Shown: positions 23,411-35,212, counted from the first letter of the stretch. The stretch: DNA of 64,000 nucleotides from Epiperipatus broadwayi (GCA_028023455.1 JAQFVV010000055.1:5364030-5428029); one strand, 5' to 3'. Program-made: numbers and translations. Notes: a model not told the origin generated them from the letters alone.

Positions 23411-24572
23411 TCTTATAGCTAAAGATGCCGCTCTACGGCACCGTTTTTGCGCTAAAACACATAAAAATGCTGTTTACCACGGCCGACACGTTCGAACCTG
23501 TGTTTTCTATAATACAACTTTTTTGTTGTGCTACATATTGCAGGCCGCTATGTTGCGTCGCAGTACAGCATGTATGTCACATCGCAGCAAATACATTTTC
23601 CGAATTCGCACAGTTTATAAAATGGTTACGGCTTGGTGAGAGGGTGTGTTTTTGAATTGGATGGAAATGTTGTTTTCATTGGATTTTTTTTTATTTTAAA
23701 GTATTGAAATGTTCAGATTTTGTAAAGTAATAATTATCAGACTTTTTACACAGTACTGTATTGAAGTTTTAATTGTGAAAATGTTGACAAGATATATGTG
23801 TAAAGTGAGTTGGAATTAGGTAACGCGTCAAGTAACGTACTGTTCGTAACATTCCACGAGACAAACAAGATTCTACCGTGTGTATATTTTTGAAGTAAAA
23901 AAGAGCGGTAACACAAAAATATCCAGTAAGAAAAGTACAATTCTGCACGGTTTTTTTGTAAATTTCATAAAAAGCATATATTATAAACATGATTAATAAG
24001 TAAAGAAGACATTTTTGTTGTTGTTTAAAAAAGTTTTACTTTCTTTCTTTTCTCCGACTACGGTTATACTTTGTTGAATATAGTTTACGTTTATTGTTAT
24101 CATTTATTTTATAGATGTTACTAAAAAAAAATATTTACAAAAATACGATTTTGATATTTTTTATTTTAGCATTACAAACAACAGAACACTAAACCTAAAA
24201 CTAACCATAAAACTAATCCTAAAACTAACCCTAAACCTAACCGTAACAACTTGTACTTTTTGTTGTCATTCTATATGAAGTAAAAATAGCGGTAAAGCCG
24301 TAACCCCAGTAAAAAAATATACGATAGAAAATTGATTTTTCTAATAAAGCAAAATAAAAAACACAAATCAAATTGTAATTTGTTTATTTTATTTTACATT
24401 TATTATTATCATTTAATTTGTATACGTTAATAAAAAATAATATTTAAAAAAGACGATTTTGTTTTGTTTTTATTTTCGCATTACAAAACAACACATCAAA
24501 ATGATTAAAATCAACGGCCCAGGAATGTTCATATTTTATAGTTTTAGCGTGAAAACGGTGCCATCGATAAGA
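23411..24572. mobile_element. DNA transposon-like element with TIRs and telomere-like internal repeats
   Basis: The ends are complementary: GGCACCGTTTTTGCGCTAAAAC (23437-23458) and GTTTTAGCGTGAAAACGGTGCC (24541-24562), with an outer GTCTTAT/ATAAGAC pair. The left copy has 13 extra bases between the two blocks. The interior is relatively CG-rich at the left and holds a CTAAACCTAAAACTAACC-like array. No transposase frame was recognised. The superfamily is unassigned. Confidence 0.65.
24189..24247. repeat. Degenerate (CTAACC/CTAAAC)n array
   Basis: About nine imperfect 6-7 bp units such as CTAAACCTAAAACTAACCAT on the plus strand, resembling degenerate telomeric repeat. It lies inside the TIR element, so it is probably part of the transposon and not a chromosome-end relic. 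Confidence 0.75.
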
Positions 24573-24691
24573 CAAGCACCCTAAATAATATATCCACTGT
24601 CATTATTTCTTTTCAGAAAATTAAATAAATAAATAATGTAGTTTGGATTTGTACTTTATGGCTGACTGCAAATACTATTTCTTTTATTTAG

Positions 24692-24802
24692 GGCGAGATG
24701 ATTGATCGGATTGAATACAATGTAGAGCAGTCTGTGGATTATATCGAAACAGCCAAAATGGATACTAAAAGAGCAGTAAAATATCAAAGCAAGGCCCGGC
24801 GG
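24692..24802 (+). CDS. STX1A: Syntaxin-1 exon S2 (second half of SNARE motif and juxtamembrane linker)
   Basis: Internal exon of 111 nt, 37 codons, phase 0 on both sides. It is read as [18 protein letters not shown] followed by [19 protein letters not shown]. It completes the C-terminal layers of the SNARE helix and ends with the basic juxtamembrane stretch (KARR) that binds acidic phospholipids such as PIP2. The acceptor is TTTTATTTAG|GGC and the donor is CGG|GTAAGT, both strong. The ETAKMDTK stretch differs from the Drosophila ATQDTKK form and resembles molluscan syntaxins as recalled, which is the best clue to the organism. If the donor is not used, the frame runs on for 38 codons to a stop in the intron, giving a soluble tail; no nearby poly(A) site was recognised for that form. 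Confidence 0.97.
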
Positions 24803-25273
24803 GTAAGTCATACATTTACTTATATTTATTTATCACCGTTAATATCTGAATTAATAGTAAAATTAATTGAGGAGCAGTTTGACTTGTTTGCCTGCCGAAA
24901 TCATGCATTATCTTGAGGATTACATTTTTTTAAAAAAAAAAAAACTTCAAAAGCCGTTGCAGATTATTAGCTAAAGAATGATTATTAACATTAAAATCAT
25001 TATAATTTTAAAATTTGCATTTAAAAATTTTAATAATTTTAATTTTTAGAATTAAGTGTTTATATATTGATTATTTGTTTGTCAAACAAGTATTTTATAC
25101 AAACATATATTTGTCACTGACTTTATTTATTTATTTTTTTTAAAAATTAATTTTGAATGAATTTGAAAAAATAGTGATGATTATCAAAAATAAAACATTC
25201 ATTAATGGAAGATTATTGTGACAGCCATGAATTGTATCACAAGGCCGATATGGGTTTATATCTTGAATAATAT

Positions 25274-25369
25274 TTACTAAGGCATTTTCAAGCGCACATT
25301 GCTTGAGGTTTATTGCCTTAGTAAATATTACTTACGTAATTAATGTGCGTTAAATAAATTTATAATTAC
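25274..25369 (+). mobile_element. Family-D short retroposon with 14-bp target duplication
   Basis: A 96-bp insert flanked by exact ATCTTGAATAATAT repeats (25260-25273 and 25370-25383). Its 3' half (CCTTAGTAAATATTACTTAC and AATGTGCGTTAAATAAATTT) recurs at 35139-35200, defining a small repeat family. The 5' half folds back on the TTACTAAGGC/GCCTTAGTAA pair. Confidence 0.85.
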
Positions 25370-25649
25370 ATCTTGAATAATATAAAAAGTATGTAGAGTT
25401 TTAAGTTGGAAAAGGATTTTAAAAATAAAAACAAATGGTTGAAGGAAAATCTAGATAGAATACGTTACAGTGTTCTCTAACTAAAGTTAGATCGCAATTA
25501 GAGGTGGCTCTTTTTTTATCGTATAAATTATCAAACCTTGCTGATAGGGAACAGGTCAATTATTTATAGCAGCATTGCTTCAAGGGAATAATTTTGGATG
25601 TTACATAAAGTACATAAATATCCATTTATTCTAATAATTTTAACATGCT

Positions 25650-26271
25650 ATATATAGAGTACGTAAAAATACGCACTCTTATCAAGCTTCAAAAATACCC
25701 TCAACCCCAGACCACAGTTTCTGCATCTAGCGTCGTCAGTGAGGTGCTAGGGATTAAAAATACCAAAACTAGTCTAGCATTTTATCAATGCCTAACTATT
25801 AAGAAGAAAATCTGAAACTTTCAGACATTTAAATGTACAAAAATCCAGTTATCTAACTCAAATAGCCGTATGGGTCTGAACCAAGTTCAGATACACCATA
25901 TATTAATAGCTCTAGCAATATAAAATCGCCAAAGCCTTAATAGCAAAAACTAAAATTAAATTGATAAAAAATCAAGTCAGATGTCATATGACCTAATTTT
26001 AATAAAGCTCGTATTTACAAATGTTATATATAGAGTATGTAAAAATACACACTGTTATCAAGCTTTTAAAATACCCTCAACCCCAGACTGCGGTTTTAAT
26101 CCCTAACACCTCACTGACGACGCTAGATGCAGAAACCGCGGTCTGGGGTTGAGGGTATTTTAAAAGCTTGATAACAGTGTGTATTTTTACGTACTCTATA
26201 TATAACATTTGTAAATACGAGCTTTATTAAAATTAGATCATATGACATCTGACTTGATTTTTTATCAATTT
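25650..26271. mobile_element. Family-E palindromic retroposon with 14-bp target duplication
   Basis: Flanked by exact AATTTTAACATGCT repeats (25636-25649 and 26272-26285). The first part (25650-25950) is one family-E unit. The rest is an almost perfect inverted repeat with 146-bp arms, 25951-26096 and 26133-26278, around a 36-bp loop. The loop sequence (CTCACTGACGACGCTAGATG) is the reverse complement of the core in the first unit. No coding capacity. Confidence 0.92.
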
Positions 26272-26299
26272 AATTTTAACATGCTTATAAATAAATTGT

Positions 26300-27890
26300 A
26301 ATTTTCAAATATGTATAGCAAAAATAAAAATCTATTCACGAAACAACTAAGTGACACCAATTACTACGGCAATTCATAAGTCAGATTCCCGAAGAATTGT
26401 TTAAATAAACTTTCAAATATGCCCACTTTCTTGTATCAATGCTAATGGTTATTCCATGAATAGATTTATATTTTTATTATTATATGTAAATTATGTGTCT
26501 TCATATATATATGTGTAAGGTGCAAATCTACAGCATTGAATAATTTCTATTGCTTGTTTATTTAGAGAGCATTTTATCTTTGTAGGAAAAGTTAAAAAGG
26601 AGAGTTGTATACTCAATTTTCAAAATTATTCAAGCCGGGAAATGAAAATAATTTTAATTTTTGTATAAATATTGCAAGATATATAAATGATGTTGCGTGT
26701 GCTTGCCATAATCACTTAGCTAAAATTCTCTTTTATTATCTTGATTGTCAGCTAAAAAATGTAATTGCCAATGATATATATTTGAAGGCATTTAATTGAT
26801 AATAAAATTAATGTTTTGTTGTCTGAATCTCTTGTAGAAAAATTTAGTTTTATCAGGGCTTTTTTTTGTCATGTAACACGGTGGAATGGCGTTCCGGCAC
26901 CTTTTTTAGCGTAGTTTTAATGGTTCAAACTTAATTAGATGAAACGGTATCGTACGTACGTAAAAATAGTTCTGGCATCTTTTTTTATGAAAAAAAAAAA
27001 AAACCTGAGTTTTGTTAGGTTACAATATAAAATAAGTATCTTTATAAATTTGTAATTTATAAAATTAAAAATATTAGAAGTTATAATTTGCTGAACAACC
27101 TCTTGTTTCTGAAAATTATTTATAATCAAGGATTCGGAAACAATGTAAAAAGATCAAGAGTCTTACGTGAAAAATACCCTATGCAGTAGCTTCCAAATGG
27201 TGGAAAAGTTTTTTTTTTTTGGTAAATAGGTAGATGATTATATAGAAAGATTATAAAAGGTATTTCAGAATTTTTTTTTTTTACAGATTTCCGACTATAA
27301 AAAGAATTCTGTCAAGCCAAAGTTAATTGCTCATTGTTAATATTTACTGCAGATAGTGAAGTCGGCCAAGTAGAAAGTATAATATTAATATTTATCAGCT
27401 GGTTTTAGTAGTAATAAGATTATATCAGTAAGAAGAAGCCTAATCTTTTAATGTGAGAACTTTTTATGACTGGCTAAGGGCCATCATATGTGCATTGGGC
27501 TATAGCTTTCCAGTCATGTAGTGTCTAGAAGAAATAGGCAATTTGCCAAGATGTAGTATAAGCCTTAAATTGTTGTCTGTTATCTGTTGTGCAAAGGAAT
27601 ATGCTAATTGAGCTCAGAATTAAGCTAACTGCTTTAATGCTTGGTGTCTCCCTAACAATCAGGATCTAAAGTCACCAACCAATTAGTGAAACCGATCTGC
27701 AAAGATACTCATGGATAATTCATATATGTGTGAGTATTTAAATTGGAGATAGATATGTCTGAAGTGTTAGTTGGATATTGCCAAGCCTATAATTCAGTAT
27801 AGTTTTGTTTGTATTAGTGGATGATAATGAAGTAAAACAAAAGTAAAACTTGTTCATTTTTTTATGTATTGATTTCTACTTTTACATATC
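26300..27890. other. Intronic AT-rich sequence, mostly unrecognised
   Basis: Near 26880-26910 and 26975-26990 two related motifs (GTTCCGGCACCTTTTTT and GTTCTGGCATCTTTTTT) suggest the end of an unidentified transposon. The open frames here are short and without motifs. Confidence 0.4.
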
Positions 27891-28450
27891 GTACTATTTA
27901 TGACTTTCTTAAACACTTTAACAATACTATTTTTTATATCAAAACTTTATTCTAACAGTTTCGACTGTCCTGCAGTTATCATCAGAGCTACAATATCCAA
28001 ATATATAATTATACAATTAATACATTTTATACACATATTCATATACATAATTAAATATACAAATAAAACATACATTTTAACCTGACCATTATAAATAATC
28101 ATTTCCCATTTTATTACTTTACTCTTAATTAATTCTGTTCACATTTATTTTATATTTCTTCATTTTATTTTTAAAAAAACTTTAACTTTTTATTCTACTA
28201 TTTGATACATATTATTGTCTTTTTATTTATATTTTTAATCAACTTCTAATCTTTTCTTATTTTTATTAAATATTTTATAATTAAGTATTAACTGTTCCAC
28301 ATTACAAATTACATTTACAAAATTACTCGCCTCTTTACAGTCCTATTTCTAAAAACCCAACTGACAAAATTTTCAAAATTTTTATACTTGTTTAACACCT
28401 CTCTCTATAATCATTTTCTTGAACTATTTTGTTAAAGAAGTCATATATAT
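27890..28450 (-). mobile_element. Penelope-like element 3' end, minus strand
   Basis: The reverse complement contains GAGAGAGGTGTTAA and AGTATAAAAATTTT, then GGGTTTTTAGAAATA, matching the 3' region of the plus-strand Penelope-like copy at 31.93-31.98 kb. Near its end is CTGATGA, a 16-nt spacer, then GAAAC (27985-27958), a hammerhead-like core as known in Penelope-like elements. Confidence 0.65.
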
Positions 28451-28517
28451 ATAAATGGTGAATGCAGGATAGAGATATCTGTATATAAAAAAACTAATAT
28501 AGATAGTAATACAAGTA

Positions 28518-29825
28518 CACCCGGGTCTCGTTTTATGCGGATTTATTTAATGCAATTTTGAAGTTATGTGATTCATGTTTCTTCTTAATATCTTTGTATG
28601 CAGTTTTCTTTTATGCGATAAAAATTATTAGATCAGAAATCGAGCTCCGATAATACGCTATTACTTTAAATATAAATTTTGCGTACTCACGTCATATTTA
28701 AAGTAATAGCGCATTATCAGAGTTCGACTTCCATCTAATAATTTCAATATTTTCAGCGCTTTATAATAGTACTGTAATAGATTTTATGCAATAAAGAAGT
28801 TCATAATTCACTTAAAATCAGGATTTCCCCATTTTATATACACACATTAAATTTTACAAGACTATAATGTAAATCTGTTCAAACGTTAAAGATGAAAAAG
28901 ACTATGTATGTTGTTTTTGCATTTTAAATCACGTTCTATTTTTGCTTTTTAAAAAAAGAGTACGTAATCAATTAATCATTTAGTGTCCACCAATTTATTT
29001 TTAAAAAGTGAGTAACAACGGAGGGCACAATTAAATTTGACAATTAAAATCTGATTTTTAATTGTAATTAACAATTTAAAAATTATGTAATGTGATCTGA
29101 AATTAAGGTGATGTGAAACGATGAAATTTGATTTTTAAACGGAATTGAAAATTAAAAAATTAAAGACAAAAATACGAATTTAATTTTTAATTGTTAGTTT
29201 TAATTAAATTTTGCCCAACAGTGGTGAGTCAGTGTCTTTTTATTATGGTAAGTCTAAGTTCTTATTTTTATTTTAAACTTTTAGTTTACTCTAACGGAGA
29301 GAAAAAAACACCCAAGAAAATGAATTTCTTTGGAAACAAAAATTTCAATTTTAGATCGCTTAGCAAAATGGGAAGGATCAACAGCGATTGGAAAATGTTT
29401 TAGTTGTATTTCCTCTTGACTTCGTTTAAGGAGAAGCTACAGTACCTCACATCACATCATGATGAATCTGATGTCTCAAATAGCGATAATGAATAAAATA
29501 CCGTACATGTATGAAAGAAATGTAAATTACGCATAAAAATATATTGTTTTGAATAAAATTAAATACTGTAGTTAATAAAAAAAAGTTTGTTTTGTATCAA
29601 TTTTTTTCAAATTTGAAATTTTTTATTAGTCATATTTTATTTTCTTATTTTTTTTTATATGAATCTTAAAGTAATTTTACATTGTTGCTTTGCTTTTATG
29701 CGATTTTTGGAAAATTAGAGTACGTATCCCCCATTTTTCAAGATAAGTTAAGTCTATTTTTGTGCGATTTCTTTTGTGAGCATTTTCTGAGGAACCTATC
29801 TACTGCATAAAATGAGACCCAGGTG
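28518..29825. mobile_element. Tigger/pogo-like element 1, TA target duplication
   Basis: 1308 bp with terminal inverted repeats CACCCGGGTCTCGTTTTATG and its partner CATAAAATGAGACCCAGGTG, flanked by TA on both sides. It is the inverse-orientation sister of 30198-31514. It contains a nested palindrome at about 28630-28755. No intact transposase. Confidence 0.88.
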
Positions 29826-29912
29826 TAATTAGAATTCAAATATATATAGATCTTAAATATAAAATAAGTAGTATAAATTCAAGAATATATAGAGTTTGGA
29901 ATTATTGCTCAA

Positions 29913-30196
29913 TTGAAGAAGATTATAGTACAGGTAGAATTGATAATTAAAGAATTTAGAGATAATGAATATCCAGAAAAAGTTATAGAAGAAAGTTTAA
30001 GAAAATCAAAAGAAAAATTTAACAAAAATAATGGGATAGTATGTAGAAAAAATAAAATAGATAAGAATAAATATATAGATATTAAACCTTGTAATAATAG
30101 TATTGTAAAAAGAATGAATAAAATAATTATTAGAATTAATAAAAAGTTTAATAATGTAATAAAATTTAAGATAGTAAATAAAAGAAGGAAGAATAT
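29913..30196 (+). pseudogene. Penelope-like polyprotein fragment
   Basis: About 95 codons of lysine- and asparagine-rich protein. EFRDNEYPEKVIEESLRKSK resembles the RGYP-type motif downstream of Penelope RT, and YIDIKPCNNSIVKRMNKII the following FxPxN-type region. The frame runs into the Tigger terminus at 30198, so the annotated C-terminal residues beyond that point are transposon sequence. Confidence 0.75.
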
Positions 30197-30197
30197 A

Positions 30198-31514
30198 CAC
30201 CTGGGTCTCGTTTTATGCGATAGATAGGTTCCTCAGAAAACGCACAAAAGAAATCGCACAAAAATAGACGTAACTTACCTTGAAAAAGGGGGGATACAGA
30301 CTGTGATTTTTCAAAAATCGCATAAAAGCAAAGCACCAACGTAAAATTACTTTAAAATTCGCGCAAAAAAAAAATAAGGAAATAAAATATGACTAATAAA
30401 AAATTTCAAATTTGAAAAAAATTGATACAAGACAAACTTTTTTTAACTATAATATTTAATTTTATTCAAAACAATATATTTTTATGCATAATTTACAGTA
30501 CAGTAATTTACATTTTTTTATACACGTTTTAATTATTATCGCTATTTGCCGATAAACAGGTTCGTTTGCAAACTGGTAAAAAATCAGATTCTTCACAAGA
30601 GGAAATACAACTAGCGCCAACTTCACTCTCATGTTGTGTTAATGGTTTTCTGGTGACAACGTAATTAGTAATTAATCTTTGAGACGATGATTTTATTAAT
30701 TGTTTATGAAGCTCACGATATCCAGACATACAACCATTTAGCTCTCGTTGGAATTTAAGAGCACGTTCGTGATTAGTGTCATTAATAAGAAAATAATTTG
30801 CCAACTGATTAGAAAGTTGAAGACCTTCTCGAATCATTTTTGCAGTGAAAGGAACAGGTTCCACTTCTGTTTCATTATCTTTTTCTACACTGCTGGGAAA
30901 AATTTAATTAAAACTAACAACTAAAAATTAAATTCTTATTTTTGTCTTTAATTTTTTAATTTTCAATTCCGTTTAAAAATCAAATTTCGTTTCACATCAC
31001 ATTAATTTCAGGTCGCCTTAAGTAATTTTTAAATTGTTAATTACAATTAAAAATCAGATTTTAATTTTTAATTGTCAAATTTAATTGTGCCCACTGCTAT
31101 TACTCACCTTTTAAAAATAAACTTGCGGACACTAAATGATTAATAATTGATTACGTTCTTTTTTAAAAAGCAAAAACAGAATGTGATTTAAAATGCAAAA
31201 TTAACATGCACAATGTTTGAACAAATTTACATTATAATCTTGTAAAATTTAATGTGTGTACATAAAATGTGGAAATCATGATTTTAATTTCATTATTGCA
31301 TAAAATCTTACTATTATAAAGCACTGAAAATATTGAAATTATTAAGATGAAAGTCGAATTCCAATAATGTGCTATTACTTTCAATATGACGTAAGTGCAT
31401 GAAATTTATTATTTAAAGTAATAGCGCATTATCGGAGTTCAACTTCCGAAGAAACATGAATCGCGTAACTTCAAAATCGCATTAAATAAATCCACGTAAA
31501 ACGAGACCCAGGTG
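30198..31514. mobile_element. Tigger/pogo-like element 2, TA target duplication
   Basis: 1317 bp with terminal inverted repeats CACCTGGGTCTCGTTTTATG and CGTAAAACGAGACCCAGGTG, flanked by TA. Its left end equals the right end of element 1 reversed, so the two lie as an inverted pair about 370 bp apart. It carries the transposase tail at 30529-30864 and a nested palindrome near 31320-31460. Confidence 0.9.
30529..30864 (-). pseudogene. Tigger/pogo transposase C-terminal fragment
   Basis: 111 codons beginning MEPVPFTAKMIREGLQLSN and continuing LANYFLINDTNHERALKF and YRELHKQL. This resembles the C-terminal dimer-helix region of Tigger/jerky (DDE, pogo) transposases, which typically reads I-x-x-G-x-x-L-x-x-x-F-x-x-x-D-x-x-x-E-R. 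The catalytic DDD core and CENP-B DNA-binding domain are absent, so the element depends on another copy or is extinct. Base composition is less AT-rich than the surroundings. Confidence 0.72.
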
Positions 31515-32109
31515 TACTTAATATATTAGATAATAAATATGTGAGAAAAGTAGAAAAATATATAAATGGAGTATATAAAATTGAATGCAAGTCATGTAAA
31601 AGTGAAAATATAAAAACTAATTGTGTAAGATAAACAAAGAATTTAATTTATACAAGATTAATTTAACAAATATGATAAGAGATATCCTATTTATTTGCAT
31701 TCATTAGAAACAGATCATAGGTTTGAGAAAAATAGTATGAAAATGATTAATTATACAAATAATAGAAGGGATAGGAAAATTAAAGAGGCAATATGGATTA
31801 AAAATATAAAACCAAACCCTTTAATAAGAATTTTGGGGTAAAGTTAATAATTTTATAAACAATTATTAATAATAGTTTGAATATGAAAAAGGTTAAAAGA
31901 ATAAAGTTCAAGAAAATGACGATAGAGAGAGGTGTTAAGCAAGTATAAAAATTTTGGGTTTTTAGAAATATAACAGAGGTAAATGCAATAGCGCATATAG
32001 CTCGGAGTTTGTAGATCATGTGAAACATAAAATAAAAGAAGATTGTCACATAATTAATTCTAACAACCGCATAAATGTGAGCCAATAGCATTCCTCTCAA
32101 CAAAAACTG

Positions 32110-33790
32110 ATAGTTTAATCTGATGACATAGCCAACCGCTAGATCATTTTACAAACTGTACACTTGCAACAATGCATCTATGGTAATCAGCGATCAATTT
32201 GGTTTATGGTTATATGTATACAGATACACTAATGTTCATTATAATCAAAAGACTGGCTCAACAAAATAATAAATATTAGTTAGATTTATTATAATTGTGA
32301 CAATTGTTTACATATTCTGGTAGAATATATTCTTATATATAATCAATGTGTTTAAATTATGCTCTAATGTGTAGAAATTTATGTTAAAGCATAATTATAA
32401 TTTTCTGTTGTTTTTTGTTTTTCATTTAAAGTATATATTTATTGTTCATCTTTCTTTTTTTTTTTTTTGATATTTGTATAATTAAAAAAAATAAAATAAA
32501 TGATATTTAAAAAAGAAATAAAAAGTCGGTATTATTAAAAAAAATATTTCCATTGCTAGCAGTAGAAGAAGAATTTGCTACTCTTATATACATATATTTG
32601 GAGAAATAATAGTATATACTTTTATAAACTATAACTGTTGACTGGTTTTTAATGATTATAAACTCTTTGCGTAATTTAATTGCAATTAGCCCTTTTTTTG
32701 TTATTTTTTGAGTATATTCACTATTAAAGGAAATTTTTACATAATTACTTAACTTACGTAGATGATTTAATTACTTAATTTACTTAGGTGTTTTAATTGA
32801 AATCTTTAATTCTCCCATCAGTATTAATTCCTTTGATCATAAATTGTTTTAATAGCGAACGAGTTCTACTTATTTGCATTATTATTTTTTTTAATTGATT
32901 GATTTAACTTTTATTTATGCCGTATATAATTTCTTGCAATAATAACGTGGCAGATTCTAGAGTTCAGGGTTCGAGGATCACTTCCAGTGCTCAAACTGCT
33001 GAGCAATAAACATTTTGAGTATTTATCCTGTGTGGTTCTTGTGCTGCGATAGAGCGATAGATTCTGGAGCTGAAAATCCATGGATCGTGACTCCAGACCT
33101 GTCACTTCTGCTACTCAAAAACTTTTTATGAACTTCTGAACATTAAACTGCTCAATTATTTGATTTACCTCTACTTATGTTTTGTATTAATTAAGACAAC
33201 TAAGTCATACTGTCTATATTAGTCATCATTTTTATCTCTGCTTTTTTCTAATGATAATGTCTATTATGCAGATAAATATCATATATAAAAAAGATTAGCA
33301 TATTGTAAAGCATTTTTAGGATTGTCAAAATTTATGTAGACCCTCAGATGTACTAGAAGTTTACATCTAACTTATTGTAGTGTTTTAGCTTCAAACTTAA
33401 CTCAGTGTGTGGGAAAGGTAGCATCTTTTTGGAAAATATAAATCGTAAGTAAATATTAAATGAATCTTCAAATGACCTTAAATATTTATATGATTTTCAA
33501 AATGTGTATATTGTTTTTAAGAATAATTTTGTTTGTAAACTGTAAATTCACATTTGATAATAAGTGGTAAAAGTCATTATATAATGAGCAGTTAGAAGTA
33601 TTAAATATGGTGTAATATTATATCTAAGCTGTGCAAAAAAAAAAAAAATCACAAAATTTTGATAGAATATGATTTATAAAAAAAAAAAAGAGAGAGAGAT
33701 AACTGTGCAGCACAGAAGAAATTAAGTCACGTTGATAAACATTTGAATAATTAATATGTTAATATAAGCAAGTGTACAAAGAATTACTCT
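32110..33790. other. AT-rich intronic sequence without supported features
   Basis: A moderately GC-balanced patch at 32930-33110 (CAGATTCTAGAGTTCAGGG and CGATAGATTCTGGAGCTG, a loose internal repeat) may be an old SINE. Nothing else was recognised. Confidence 0.4.
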
Positions 33791-33794
33791 AAGA

Positions 33795-34031
33795 CAGAGT
33801 TTCTCAACCTTTTTTTAACTAACACTGCCCCCCTTCCCAAAAGGGTTTTTAGACAAAAATTTTCGTAATCGCCCCCATGAAATTTTAACCAAGAACATAC
33901 TTTATATTTGCTCTTTTTATTCAATGGAATCCTTGTGCGTAGGCGCCAGTTTTGAAGAACCTCCGATTATAATTCTAAGATTTTTTGCCCCCTCCCTCCA
34001 AATTAGTTTTCATCCCCATTGAGAATCACTG
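33795..34031. mobile_element. hAT MITE with 8-bp target duplication
   Basis: 237 bp. Ends CAGAGTTTCTCAACC and TTGAGAATCACTG are inverted repeats with two mismatches. Flanks CTCTAAGA (33787-33794) and CTCTAAGG (34032-34039) match at 7 of 8. The CAGxGxTTCTCAA terminus is typical of hAT elements. No coding sequence. Confidence 0.88.
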
Positions 34032-35138
34032 CTCTAAGGTATTGTTTCATCAGCTAGTGTTGCTATTTCTAGTTGTATAAATATGTATGTAGGAAAGATA
34101 CATTAAGAACAGATAATGTAAAATTGTTTTACCTGTAAAAAAGTGTGCTAAAATTTATTATCTCATATTAAACAAATCTCCTTGCACATTATAAAATATT
34201 TGTTGTTGTTATTATACACATTAATGAAGTTTTTATTTTAATTAAAATGAACAGTGAACAGGTTTTCAGCATCAAATCAAATAAGTGTAGATTTCAGCGT
34301 AAATATCCATATATCCATATATGACTCCATATTTGCATTAATATGAAACTATTGAGATTGAAATTATGATAGATTTAAAATAATAACTTTCATTGGGTCT
34401 TAATGTAATATATGCAAAATAATTATTAAATTGTAAAGCAATAGTCTCTACTTTTTACCCATTTTTGCTGTAAATGGTTGCATGTATTTCTGCGTAAAGA
34501 TCTTCCTGACTTATTAAATTTGTTGTATTTTTGTTATTATTCAGTCTTGCAAAAGGAAACCATATCCTGCTTTTTTCCTCTCTCTCAAATTCCAGTTATA
34601 TAGTATTGATGATTATTCTGGAAAATTGTGCTTAGATAATTAAAAGTTATATATGCTACGAATGTACTGCAGATTTTGAATAACGTAAAATTTCTCTCAA
34701 AGGAATATGTTTCTAAGCTTACTAAGCAGCTCATAAATAAATTGGAAAAATCATTGGATCAAAAATTGAAACATCTATATTTACTAATTCATTTTTTTAG
34801 GCATTTATTGACTTAACTGAAATATTTTATAATAATTAAGAAAATGAATGTTCATATTATGTTTATCTTAAATATCTTTCACGAATTATGGCTAAGGGCT
34901 TAGCAAATATAGTGGTTTTCTTAACCCTACTCAGCACCATTTTAAATTTTTTTAGCTTTCAAAATAAATATTTGTTTATTGTAACCTTGTAATCATTATT
35001 TTGGGTAATGATTAATAACTATCTATTTTGGGATTTCTTTTAATATTATAAAAATTTGAAATTTAAAAGTTAAGCTTGTGGTTAAAACATCTGTAGAAGT
35101 CCCTACTATCGCATTTTATACGCATATTCTCGAGGTTA

Positions 35139-35212
35139 CAGCCTCGGTAAATATTACTTATGTAATCAATGTGCGTTTAATAAATTTATAAACAAAATTA
35201 CGTAATATTCCA
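35139..35212 (+). repeat. Family-D tail, second copy
   Basis: Matches the 3' half of 25274-25369 (GTAAATATTACTTATGTAAT, then GTGCGTTTAATAAATTTATA) behind a different head. Confidence 0.75.

Larger units (their letters stand above)
19843..24691 (+). other. Intron between S1 and S2
   Basis: This 4849-nt GT-AG intron holds a LINE 3' fragment (20.4-20.7 kb), a family-C repeat (21.2 kb), the family-B palindrome (21.8-22.9 kb) and a TIR element (23.4-24.6 kb), listed separately. Positions 19843-20390 and 20710-21190 are AT-rich with nothing recognised. Positions 22935-23400 are unassigned except for a short family-B end at 23229-23290. Confidence 0.9.
29880..32100 (+). mobile_element. Penelope-like element (linker and GIY-YIG end), interrupted by a Tigger-like element
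   Basis: Left part 29905-30190 reads VELIIKEFRDNEYPEKVIEE and IDIKPCNNSIVKRMNKIIIR, typical of the region after the Penelope RT. Right part 31517-31830 reads GVYKIECKSCK, then degraded SLETDHRFEKNSMKMINY and RDRKIKEAIWIK, corresponding to the GIY-YIG endonuclease. The Tigger-like element at 30198-31514 splits the two halves. The RT catalytic region is absent, so the copy is 5'-truncated and dead. Confidence 0.82.

Noticed and set aside
23425-23655. 76-codon cysteine-rich frame
   Set aside because: It lies at the start of the TIR element, beginning inside its terminal repeat, and matches no family known to me.
24189-24247. Interstitial telomere marking a chromosome fusion
   Set aside because: Units are degenerate and lie wholly inside a TIR-bounded element in a gene intron, so a transposon component is the simpler reading.
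24803-24916. Read-through coding sequence past exon S2
   Set aside because: It follows a consensus GTAAGT donor and no poly(A) signal was recognised nearby; intron sequence is more likely than a real isoform.
33708-33746. Alternative terminal exon starting KKLSHVDKH after GCACAG
   Set aside because: The upstream sequence is purine-rich with no polypyrimidine tract, and the frame is only 12 codons.
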